Below, one piece after another: positions 1 to 5,592 of a stretch of 5,592 nt of DNA. Under the pieces are notes generated by a model that made no database searches, was not told the DNA's origin, and was given only the letters and a program-made list of their open reading frames with translations. The stretch is from Cyanobacteria bacterium NC_groundwater_1444_Ag_S-0.65um_54_12. Lineage in GTDB: Bacteria > Cyanobacteriota > Sericytochromatia > S15B-MN24 > VGJW01. Location of the stretch: NCBI GenBank assembly GCA_016267585.1, contig JACQUT010000220.1, positions 1 to 5,592 on the forward strand, in the 5' to 3' direction. Made by a program: the position numbers and the translations under genes. Position 1 is the stretch's first letter. The number at the start of each line of letters is the position of its first letter.

Positions 1-1
1 A

Positions 2-415
2 TGTCCAGGATCTGATGCCCATACGGTGGGAATCGATGCCATCATGAACATGAAAGGCTACGCTGGCCATTATGGACTCGAACGTTATCGCATGCTCCAG
101 GCCATCAATCTGGGAGCGCAAGTTCCGCCGGATGTCCTGGTGGCAAGAGCAATAACCGAAAAGGCCGATGCTATCTTGGTATCAGTCATCGTCACGCAAA
201 AGGACCTTCATATCGCCACTTTGACGCAACTGGTCGAAATCATGGAAGCTGAGGGTGTACGCAATGACATGCTGGCGATCGCCGGCGGACCTCGCATGAC
301 CCATGAGCTGGCAACCGAGCTGGGGTTCGATGCCGGTTTCGGCTCTGGCACCCATGCCGAAGACGTGGCGGCTTACCTGGTGCAGGAATGGTTACGCCGC
401 CAGTCGTGCCACTAA
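2..415 (+). CDS. kamE: Lysine 5,6-aminomutase beta subunit, C-terminal part (5' end outside window)
   Basis: This subunit binds adenosylcobalamin in the enzyme that moves the terminal amino group of beta-lysine (or D-lysine) to C5, in the cytoplasm. The reading frame is open from base 2, so the gene is cut by the left edge; a GTG at 26 is internal and not the start. The first residues contain the base-off/His-on cobalamin motif DxHxxG (DAHTVG, bases 14-31). Eleven residues after that His is a Lys (bases 53-55), the same spacing as His133 and Lys144 of the clostridial enzyme, where the Lys forms the Schiff base with PLP. A later GG (in IAGGPRM, about 280-300) fits the second part of the B12-binding Rossmann fold. 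About 137 codons are present, roughly the second half of a protein of about 260 residues. kamD is expected just upstream. The related ornithine 4,5-aminomutase (OraE) is much longer and less likely, and the downstream kal-kce-kdd genes support lysine. Confidence 0.93.
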   Translation, partial: CPGSDAHTVGIDAIMNMKGYAGHYGLERYRMLQAINLGAQVPPDVLVARAITEKADAILVSVIVTQKDLHIATLTQLVEIMEAEGVRNDMLAIAGGPRMTHELATELGFDAGFGSGTHAEDVAAYLVQEWLRRQSCH

Positions 416-464
416 AACGGCTACTGCGGGAAATAACCGGCCAGTTCTGCTAAACTAACGGGCG

Positions 465-2252
465 ATGGTAAGGCGCTTATTCCTGGCAAAGTGGCTGAAG
501 TGGGTTCGTAGTATCCCGGTACCTTATAAAATCGCCGGTATTTTTGGCGTATTACTGATTTTCATGCTAGGAAGCAGCTGGATCGGTTACCAGACCATCG
601 CCAGCACCCAGCTGAACCTGGAAACTATCGCTAGAATTTATCTTCGCCAGTCTGATAGCGCTATTCAGGCCACAACCTGGCTAAAGAATCTCCATCACTA
701 CGAGCTTACCGTGCTAGCAGCCCCCGAAAGGCGGGAACTCTATACCCACCGCTTACGCGAGGCGCAAACGAAGTTAGCTGACAATTTGCGGCAGCTCGCC
801 TCCGGGCATACGGCAAAGCTTTCTGCCATGACTGATCTGCAAGCTGCCTATCAAAAGTTCTTGTCCGCTCATGCCGAAGTTCTCAGGTTAATAGAAATGG
901 GAAAACTGGAAGAGGCTAGACTGCTTGCCAGCACCGTGACACGAACCCAAGCCACCACGATCGAAATGGTGCTGACGGCTCTGGTCAAAGCCAACGATCG
1001 GAAAGTATGGCAGATCACCGAGGCCAATAAGCAACAGCTCGCTACTGCTTTGCGGCAAAGTATCGGATGGTTGACGCTCGGCATTATCGTCAGCTTTTTA
1101 CAAATCTTCTTTCTGATCCGCTTGATCACCGGTATCACCAATCCGATCAGCAGGCTCGAAAAAGCCATGGCAAACGTGGCCAGCGGCGATCTGACGCAAC
1201 CGCTGCCGCAATTTGCTGCAGATGATGAAGTTGGGCGCCTCACCAAACGCTTTGGCGCGATGATCAACTTTCTTACCAAGCTAGTTCGTGAGCTCGCGCA
1301 GACCGCTGATGAGTTGCAGACCAGCAGTACGGCGCTAGCCACTGCTAGTGCCGCGTCTGGCAAGCATTCCACACAAGTCGCTTTGGCGATCGGCGAGGTA
1401 GCCCACGGTGCCAGCAAGCAAGCTCAGGACGTGACCAGTTCAGCACAGCAAATTGCCGCCATATCACAAGCCGCCGGTTCATTGGCCTCCAGTACGCAGC
1501 AAGCTTCTTTCAATGCTTCCCTGATGACGCTGGCGGCATCAGAAGGTCAAGATGCATTGGAACAAGTCTATCAAAAAATGCAACAGGCAGATCGCACGGT
1601 CACCAGCACCTCCCAGGTAGTTCGGCAGCTCGCGCAGCTGGGACAAAGTATTGGCCAGATCTCGGACCTGATCGCGGCATTTGCCAAGAAGACCAATTTC
1701 TTGGCGCTCAATGCTGGCATCGAAGCAGCACGTGCCGGTGCCGAGGGACGAAGCTTTGCGGTCCTGGCTTCCGAGATCCGCAAATTAGCGATCGAATCAG
1801 GCCAAGCAGCGCACCACATCGCCGAGGAAGTCAATCACATTCAAAGTGAAACTGCCACTGCCATCCATGCCATGGATACCGGTTATCAAGATGTAGCGAT
1901 CGGTATCAAGGCGTTGGATGAGGTAGGGATAGCACTCGGCAATATAGTTTCGGTAGTCGAAGAATCTAACAAGGACCTCAAGGAAATAGTGCAAAACACT
2001 TGTCAAGTTGCCGATAGTTCAGCACAGCTGGCACAGGCAATGGATTCGGTAGCAGCTATTTGCGAACAAACTGCCGCTAGCGCTGAGCAAGTTTCTTCCG
2101 GTGCCGCGCAGCAGAACCTCGCTGTCGGCGCCATTGCCACGGCCGCACAAACACTGGCAAAGCGCGCACTGGATCTAAAGGCGATGGTTAGCCAGTTCCA
2201 GCTTTCGCTGGTGTCCCCGACGGATGATAGCCCAGGAGCAAATCAGTCATGA
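465..2252 (+). CDS. Methyl-accepting chemotaxis protein with periplasmic helical-bundle sensor and HAMP
   Basis: This is a transmembrane chemoreceptor that would control the CheA kinase through CheW. The 595 residues show a basic N-terminus, TM1 at about 22-42, a mostly helical periplasmic region at about 43-198 resembling the four-helix-bundle (4HB_MCP) sensors, TM2 at about 200-222, HAMP at about 222-275 ([10 protein letters not shown], then DDEVGRL), and the signalling hairpin with its tip near 405-432. Likely methylation sites fit the A/S-A/S-x-E/Q-E/Q-x-A/S-A/S pattern at Q328/Q329 and E541/Q542. In the tip the residues equivalent to Tsr N381, E385 and R388 are kept, but the usual aromatic or variable residue and Gln before TN are both Lys. 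The C-terminus lacks an NWETF-like CheR tether. The start is the first ATG after an in-frame TAA at 456; its ribosome site is weak (GGGCG). The stop overlaps kal. The ligand is unknown; lysine or a fermentation product is a guess from context. Confidence 0.95.
   Translation: MVRRLFLAKWLKWVRSIPVPYKIAGIFGVLLIFMLGSSWIGYQTIASTQLNLETIARIYLRQSDSAIQATTWLKNLHHYELTVLAAPERRELYTHRLREAQTKLADNLRQLASGHTAKLSAMTDLQAAYQKFLSAHAEVLRLIEMGKLEEARLLASTVTRTQATTIEMVLTALVKANDRKVWQITEANKQQLATALRQSIGWLTLGIIVSFLQIFFLIRLITGITNPISRLEKAMANVASGDLTQPLPQFAADDEVGRLTKRFGAMINFLTKLVRELAQTADELQTSSTALATASAASGKHSTQVALAIGEVAHGASKQAQDVTSSAQQIAAISQAAGSLASSTQQASFNASLMTLAASEGQDALEQVYQKMQQADRTVTSTSQVVRQLAQLGQSIGQISDLIAAFAKKTNFLALNAGIEAARAGAEGRSFAVLASEIRKLAIESGQAAHHIAEEVNHIQSETATAIHAMDTGYQDVAIGIKALDEVGIALGNIVSVVEESNKDLKEIVQNTCQVADSSAQLAQAMDSVAAICEQTAASAEQVSSGAAQQNLAVGAIATAAQTLAKRALDLKAMVSQFQLSLVSPTDDSPGANQS
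2234..2238 (+). promoter_or_regulatory. Ribosome binding site for kal inside the chemoreceptor gene
   Basis: AGGAG lies within the last codons of the chemoreceptor gene, ten bases before the kal ATG. Together with the ATGA stop/start overlap it points to coupled translation of the two genes from one message. Confidence 0.6.
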
Positions 2253-2647
2253 AAGAAATCACCGCTCAGATCAGAGTGCGCATGGGTGAGCCTGCTGCAC
2301 ATTACGCCGGCGGATTGGTGGCGGGTGCCAAGCTACTGGAATTATTTGGCGATGTAGCGACCGAACTTTTGATACGCCGCGATGGCGACGAAGGGTTATT
2401 TGCCGGTTACTCGGAAGTAAAATTTCTGGCTCCGGTGCATGCTGGAGACTATATCGAAGCTACTGGCCGAATTGTCAAGGAAGGTAATACTTCGCGTACC
2501 ATGGAATTCGTGGCATATAAGGTAATCAGCCTCAAGCATGATCCACAGCTAGCTGACTCGGCGGCAGAGGTATTGCCGGAGCCGCTACCGGTCTGCCGGG
2601 CGCTAGGAACTTGTGTCACGCTGAAAGAACGCCAACGTTACGGCTAA
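2249..2647 (+). CDS. kal: 3-aminobutyryl-CoA ammonia-lyase (hotdog fold)
   Basis: Kal removes ammonia from L-3-aminobutyryl-CoA to give crotonyl-CoA, the step after Kce in lysine fermentation; it acts in the cytoplasm. The 132 residues match the small hotdog-fold Kal family (about 125-135 residues) along their whole length. Recognised family stretches are [20 protein letters not shown] (about 27-46), the following GLFAGY with [15 protein letters not shown], and GNTSRTMEF near 77-85. The ATG lies in an ATGA overlap with the chemoreceptor stop and is preceded by AGGAG (2234-2238), ten bases upstream, so translation is probably coupled to the receptor gene. kce follows 16 bases after the stop, counted to its preferred start. 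I identify it by family resemblance together with the adjacent kce and kdd; a generic hotdog thioesterase is much less likely because of the neighbours and the DGDEGLF segment. Confidence 0.9.
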   Translation: MKEITAQIRVRMGEPAAHYAGGLVAGAKLLELFGDVATELLIRRDGDEGLFAGYSEVKFLAPVHAGDYIEATGRIVKEGNTSRTMEFVAYKVISLKHDPQLADSAAEVLPEPLPVCRALGTCVTLKERQRYG

Positions 2648-2650
2648 AAT

Positions 2651-2655
2651 GGGGG
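2651..2655 (+). promoter_or_regulatory. Ribosome binding site that decides the kce start
   Basis: A GGGGG run sits eight bases upstream of the ATG at 2664. It overlaps the alternative ATG at 2649, which has no purine-rich site before it. The run would pair with the anti-Shine-Dalgarno sequence with one wobble pair. This favours the shorter Kce, in agreement with the catalytic residue numbering. Confidence 0.55.
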
Positions 2656-2663
2656 TTAATAAT

Positions 2664-3503
2664 ATGGACAAGCTGATAATAACCTGTGCGCCAGTGGGTG
2701 CCGAGACAATGAAATCGGACAACCCCCACCAGCCTTACGGACCGGAAGAAATCGCACTGGCTGCCATCGCAGCAGTACGATCCGGTGCCAGTATCATCCA
2801 TTTGCATGTAAGAGAAGATGATGGTACGCCTAGCCAATCACCTACCCTTTTTGCCGAAACCATCCGTCACATCAAGGCAGAGGTGGATTGCATAGTTCAG
2901 ATCTCTACCGGTGGCGCGGTTTCGGCTACGGAAGAGGAACGTCTGCTGCCGATACGCGAGCTGATACCCTCGCCAGAAATGGCATCCCTTACCATGGGAA
3001 CCTGTAATTTTGGCGACGGGGTTTTTTGGAATCCGCTTGGCCTGATCAAGCGGTTCTTGGCAGAGTTTCAGCGACATGGCATCAAGCCAGAATTAGAGAT
3101 CTTCGAGCTCGGCCACCTGGATAATGCGCTGCGCTTGCTGAAAGAAGGAGCATTGGCCGGTCCGCAACACTGCGATTTTGTGCTGGGGGTGCCAGGAGCC
3201 ATGGCTGCCACACCGGCTAACCTGTTGCAACTGGTAAGCAGGATGCCAGCTGGCAGCACCTGGACGGTAGCAGGCATCGGCAAAGCCGAACTGCTGCTCG
3301 GAACGATCGCCATCGCCATTGGTGGCCATGTACGCGTAGGTTTCGAGGACAATGTATTCTATCGCAAAGGCGAACTTGCGCTTTCCAATGCACAATTAGT
3401 AGAACGCATGAAGCGGATAGCCGCAGAACTGAATCGTCCGGTCGCTACGCCCGCCGAGGCTCGGGCTATCTTGAAACTGTTAAAATCTCAAGGAAGTTAT
3501 TGA
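2664..3503 (+). CDS. kce: 3-keto-5-aminohexanoate cleavage enzyme (BKACE family)
   Basis: Kce is a metal-dependent (Zn) TIM-barrel enzyme that converts 3-keto-5-aminohexanoate and acetyl-CoA to acetoacetate and 3-aminobutyryl-CoA. The protein is 279 residues from the ATG at 2664. An ATG at 2649 would add five residues, but 2664 is preferred: GGGGG at 2651-2655 lies eight bases upstream, and with this start the key residues fall at E14, H46 and H48, the same numbers as in the characterised Cloacamonas enzyme, where the two His bind zinc. The third zinc ligand of that enzyme (E230) corresponds to E228 here, in VRVGFEDN, next to an Arg (R224) and an Asp (D229) also conserved in the active site. 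E143 in the KPELEIFE segment also matches. Other family signatures are QISTGGAV, TMGTCNFGD, FVLGVPG and TWTVAGIG. DUF849 relatives act on other beta-keto acids, but the neighbours fix this substrate with good confidence. Confidence 0.94.
   Translation: MDKLIITCAPVGAETMKSDNPHQPYGPEEIALAAIAAVRSGASIIHLHVREDDGTPSQSPTLFAETIRHIKAEVDCIVQISTGGAVSATEEERLLPIRELIPSPEMASLTMGTCNFGDGVFWNPLGLIKRFLAEFQRHGIKPELEIFELGHLDNALRLLKEGALAGPQHCDFVLGVPGAMAATPANLLQLVSRMPAGSTWTVAGIGKAELLLGTIAIAIGGHVRVGFEDNVFYRKGELALSNAQLVERMKRIAAELNRPVATPAEARAILKLLKSQGSY
3490..3496 (+). promoter_or_regulatory. Ribosome binding site for kdd, with two possible starts
   Basis: AAGGAAG lies at the end of kce. Measured from the end of AAGGA it is five bases from a TTG (3500) and 14 bases from the ATG (3509) in the same frame. 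The spacing favours TTG and the codon favours ATG, so the start is not settled from sequence alone. Confidence 0.5.
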
Positions 3504-3508
3504 TCGCA

Positions 3509-4531
3509 ATGAGTAAAGGTGGTTGTTCCCCCTGGGGCGTTCATCGTTCGCTAGCGCCAACGGGTGTACTGCCTTATGCCGCCCAGCGTCTAGATCCCGA
3601 GCCGCCACTTTGTACCGGCGAAGTGCTGATTCAAGTAGACGCCCTTAACATTGATTCAGCATCCTTTCAGCAGCTAAAAGCGGAAACTGGCGGTGACACC
3701 GCGTTAATAGCCAAACGCATCGCCAGCATCGTCGACGAACGCGGCAAAATGCACAATCCGGTTACCGGTTCTGGCGGTGTGCTCATTGGCACTGTCTTGG
3801 CAGTAGCAGGACGGCATTTTCCAGTTCCCGGTGAAAAGCTAGTCACCTTGACCAGCCTTACCACCACACCGCTGGCAATCTCCGAGATCAGCACGGTAAA
3901 CTGTCAAACTCATCAAGTCAAAGTACGAGGACACGCCATCCTGTTTGAACGCTCTCCTTATGCGGTGCTTGATGGTTCCCTGCCAGAAAAACTGGCGCTG
4001 TCGGTGCTCGATGTTTGTGGTGCGCCAGCCCAGGCCAGCCGACTGGTGAAATCCGGTCAACGAATTTTGGTAGTAGGAGCTGCTGGCAAATCAGGTCTGT
4101 TGATCAGCTGGGTTGCCGCCCAGGCAGGCGCCAGAGTTATTGGCCTGGTCCGCGATGAACGCGAAGCAGCGCGTTTCCAACGCCTGCCTTTTGCGGTGGA
4201 AGTGCTGGTAGCCGATGCGACCGATCCACTGGCCGTGCATCAGGGAATCAGCGATCTTACCGCTGGCGCACTGGCTGATCTGGTCTTCAACTGTGTCAAT
4301 GTGCCACAAGCCGAGATGGGCTGCATTCTAGCTTGCCGAAAGCATGGTCTGGTTTATTTCTTCAGCATGGCAACCAGCTTTCAAGCAGCAGCGCTAGGTG
4401 CCGAGGCAGTGGGCGCCGATGTCGATCTGATGATAGGAAACGGTTTTGCCCAAGGGCATGCAGCATTAGCCTTGGCACTGGTTCGAGAAAATCCGTCACT
4501 GCGCACCCTGCTCGAGGAGGTTATCGCCTAG
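3509..4531 (+). CDS. kdd: L-erythro-3,5-diaminohexanoate dehydrogenase
   Basis: Kdd catalyses the NAD(P)+-dependent oxidative deamination of 3,5-diaminohexanoate to 3-keto-5-aminohexanoate, the substrate of Kce. The N-terminal part has the family pattern SPWGVHRSLAPTGVLP and ALNIDSASFQQL, then GKMHNPVTGSGGVLIGTV. The middle carries a Rossmann nucleotide-binding segment, ILVVGAAGKSGLLISWVAAQ, with GxxGxxG at about residues 190-196, followed by ARVIGLVRDE. The length of 340 residues fits the family. The start is uncertain: ATG at 3509 is chosen as the conventional codon, but its best Shine-Dalgarno (AAGGA, 3490-3494) is 14 bases away, while a TTG at 3500 in the same frame is only five bases from it and would overlap the kce stop; that form has 343 residues. 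The gene ends directly against the ATG of the next gene. A generic medium-chain alcohol dehydrogenase is the alternative, but the specific N-terminal motifs and kce beside it argue for Kdd. Confidence 0.92.
   Translation: MSKGGCSPWGVHRSLAPTGVLPYAAQRLDPEPPLCTGEVLIQVDALNIDSASFQQLKAETGGDTALIAKRIASIVDERGKMHNPVTGSGGVLIGTVLAVAGRHFPVPGEKLVTLTSLTTTPLAISEISTVNCQTHQVKVRGHAILFERSPYAVLDGSLPEKLALSVLDVCGAPAQASRLVKSGQRILVVGAAGKSGLLISWVAAQAGARVIGLVRDEREAARFQRLPFAVEVLVADATDPLAVHQGISDLTAGALADLVFNCVNVPQAEMGCILACRKHGLVYFFSMATSFQAAALGAEAVGADVDLMIGNGFAQGHAALALALVRENPSLRTLLEEVIA
4515..4520 (+). promoter_or_regulatory. Strong ribosome binding site for the carboxyltransferase gene, inside kdd
   Basis: AGGAGG, a perfect match to the core Shine-Dalgarno, is embedded in the codons for the last residues of Kdd (LEEV), 11 bases before the ATG at 4532. 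The kdd stop codon touches that ATG, so the two genes are almost certainly on one message. Confidence 0.65.
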
Positions 4532-5592
4532 ATGCAATCCGAGATTCGTGAACGTCTTGCTGCCACCAGCACTGGCGCACAGCGGATAGCTGATTTACAG
4601 CGACGGCAAATAGCAGCCAACGCTGGCGGCGGCGTAGCAGCCAATGCCAAGCAGCATGCCAAGGGCAAGCTGACAGCGCGCGAGCGCATCGAGCTGTTGC
4701 TTGATAGTGATTCTTTCGTCGAGCTGGATCGTTACCGCGTGCATCGTTGTCAACATTTTGACATGGAGCACAAGCGCTTCCCCGGTGACGGGGTCATAAC
4801 CGGTCACGGACGCATCGACGGCAGGCTGGTCTATGTTTTTTCCCAGGACTTCACGGTTTTCGGGGGCTCGCTGGGTGAAGTGCACGCCGAAAAAATTTGC
4901 AAGGTCATGGATGCTGCCAGCAAAACCGGCGCGCCACTGATCGGACTGAATGACAGCGGGGGGGCCCGTATCCAGGAAGGCGTGGAGAGCTTGGGAGGAT
5001 ATGCGGAAATCTTCTGGCGCAATGTGCAAGCCAGCGGCGTGATTCCGCAAATCTCCGTCATCATGGGACCTTGCGCCGGCGGCGCAGTCTATTCGCCTGT
5101 CATGACTGATTTTGTCCTGATGGTGGAAAATACGAGCTACATGTTCATCACCGGCCCCGATGTGGTGAAGACGGTAACCGGCGAAGAGATCAGCTTCGAG
5201 GAACTGGGCGGCGCAGCAGTTCACAATAGCATTTCTGGAGTTGCCCATCTCCGCTATCCCAGCGAAGAAGAGGCGCTGGCCAATACCCGGTATTTACTCA
5301 GCTTTCTGCCGGATAACAACCTGGAAGAGCCACCGCTGGTACCGTCCAGCGATTCACCGCACCGCACCGAGCATGCTTTGCGCGAAATTGTTCCAGACAG
5401 GTCCACCCAGCCCTATGACATGCGCGAAGTGATCAAGTTAGTGGTGGACGATGGCGAGTTCTTCGAAATCCAGCCTTACTATGCCCCCAATCTTATTACC
5501 ACTTTTGCGCGGCTCGCCGGCCAAACTATAGGTATAGTGGCCAATCAACCCAAAGAGCTCGCCGGCACGCTAGACATCAACGCCTCGGTCAA
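4532..5592 (+). CDS. Acyl-CoA carboxylase carboxyltransferase (beta) subunit, propionyl-CoA carboxylase type, 3' end outside window
   Basis: This subunit belongs to the biotin-dependent carboxyltransferases, which move a carboxyl group between carboxybiotin and an acyl-CoA. The frame runs open to the right edge: 353 codons are seen of an expected 500-540. The N-terminal half is canonical: [14 protein letters not shown] (45-58), [16 protein letters not shown] (83-98), [20 protein letters not shown] (103-122), then [20 protein letters not shown] and [11 protein letters not shown], whose glycine-rich turns form the CoA pocket and oxyanion hole, and [16 protein letters not shown]. The C-terminal domain begins with PYDMREVI and [12 protein letters not shown] and is cut after [16 protein letters not shown] lies 11 bases before the ATG, which abuts the kdd stop. 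The PccB family is clear and the methylcrotonyl-CoA type is unlikely, but the residue that sets acyl-CoA preference lies beyond the edge. Alternatives are the methylmalonyl-CoA decarboxylase alpha subunit or a transcarboxylase subunit. No biotin carboxylase or biotin carrier is visible. Confidence 0.93.
   Translation, partial: MQSEIRERLAATSTGAQRIADLQRRQIAANAGGGVAANAKQHAKGKLTARERIELLLDSDSFVELDRYRVHRCQHFDMEHKRFPGDGVITGHGRIDGRLVYVFSQDFTVFGGSLGEVHAEKICKVMDAASKTGAPLIGLNDSGGARIQEGVESLGGYAEIFWRNVQASGVIPQISVIMGPCAGGAVYSPVMTDFVLMVENTSYMFITGPDVVKTVTGEEISFEELGGAAVHNSISGVAHLRYPSEEEALANTRYLLSFLPDNNLEEPPLVPSSDSPHRTEHALREIVPDRSTQPYDMREVIKLVVDDGEFFEIQPYYAPNLITTFARLAGQTIGIVANQPKELAGTLDINASV

Noticed and set aside
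1..3. ATG at the first base as a gene start
   Set aside because: That frame stops after four codons; the kamE frame is offset by one base and is open across the left edge.
416..464. Possible promoter or terminator between kamE and the chemoreceptor gene
   Set aside because: A TAAACT (451-456) resembles a -10 box, but no fitting -35 element is present and the start would fall almost on the ATG. I found no convincing hairpin followed by a T run. The gap looks like plain spacer inside an operon.
869..1417. Open frame of 182 codons on the - strand within the chemoreceptor
   Set aside because: It is antisense to the HAMP and first methylation-helix region. The Ser/Ala-rich product is a by-product of that composition; there is no ribosome site or family resemblance.
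3017..3026. GGGG followed by six T within kce, resembling part of a terminator
   Set aside because: There is no upstream stem that would pair with the G run, and it sits in the middle of a conserved coding region (FGDGVFWN).
4333..4551. Open frame of 72 codons on the + strand crossing the kdd/carboxylase junction
   Set aside because: It is out of frame with two well-supported genes and its Arg/Ser-rich product resembles nothing.
4958..4964. Run of seven G in the carboxyltransferase gene, as a phase-variation tract or sequencing error site
   Set aside because: The run encodes the conserved SGGAR turn in frame, and the family alignment continues unbroken on both sides, so there is no sign of a frameshift.
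4595..5248. Long open frame on the - strand (217 codons) with an ATG
   Set aside because: It lies wholly inside the PccB-like gene, which matches its family residue by residue. The antisense translation shows no recognisable domain and is rich in His, Ala and Asp, as expected from reading conserved Gly/Ala/Val codons backwards.

Overview
The window is one stretch of six co-directional genes on the + strand. Five can be named with good confidence, and four of these belong to the anaerobic lysine fermentation (3-keto-5-aminohexanoate) pathway. In order: the 3' part of kamE (beta subunit of the B12/PLP lysine 5,6-aminomutase), a complete methyl-accepting chemotaxis protein (MCP), kal (3-aminobutyryl-CoA ammonia-lyase), kce (3-keto-5-aminohexanoate cleavage enzyme), kdd (3,5-diaminohexanoate dehydrogenase), and the 5' two thirds of an acyl-CoA carboxylase carboxyltransferase (PccB-like) that runs off the right edge. 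The genes are tightly packed: a 49-base gap before the MCP gene, a 4-base overlap MCP/kal, 16 bases between kal and kce (from the preferred kce start), a 5-base gap or 4-base overlap at kce/kdd, and zero bases between kdd and the carboxylase gene. No gene-free stretch exceeds 50 bases. No RNA gene, mobile element, repeat array or clear terminator was seen.

In pathway order, KamDE moves the terminal amino group of beta-lysine to C5, giving 3,5-diaminohexanoate. Kdd deaminates this oxidatively to 3-keto-5-aminohexanoate. Kce condenses and cleaves that product with acetyl-CoA to give acetoacetate and 3-aminobutyryl-CoA. Kal removes ammonia to give crotonyl-CoA. The first enzyme (KamA), KamD, and the usual CoA-transferase and butyryl-CoA dehydrogenase steps are not in this window. 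What the carboxyltransferase does here is open: it could handle a downstream acyl-CoA as a carboxylase or as part of a decarboxylase.

The unusual element is the chemoreceptor gene, placed inside the lysine operon and overlapping kal. It encodes a two-transmembrane receptor with a periplasmic helical-bundle sensor, a HAMP domain and a full signalling hairpin, but with atypical residues at the hairpin tip. The arrangement suggests taxis linked to lysine or to products of its fermentation; this is inference from position only.

The organism is most likely a motile bacterium able to ferment lysine. Base composition looks balanced by eye, and Shine-Dalgarno sites are clear at several junctions. 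The receptor layout and general protein flavour suggest a Gram-negative, possibly a member of Pseudomonadota, but this assignment is weak. The window does not show a wholly new system; its novelty lies in the combination of a known catabolic pathway with a dedicated-looking receptor and an acyl-CoA carboxyltransferase.
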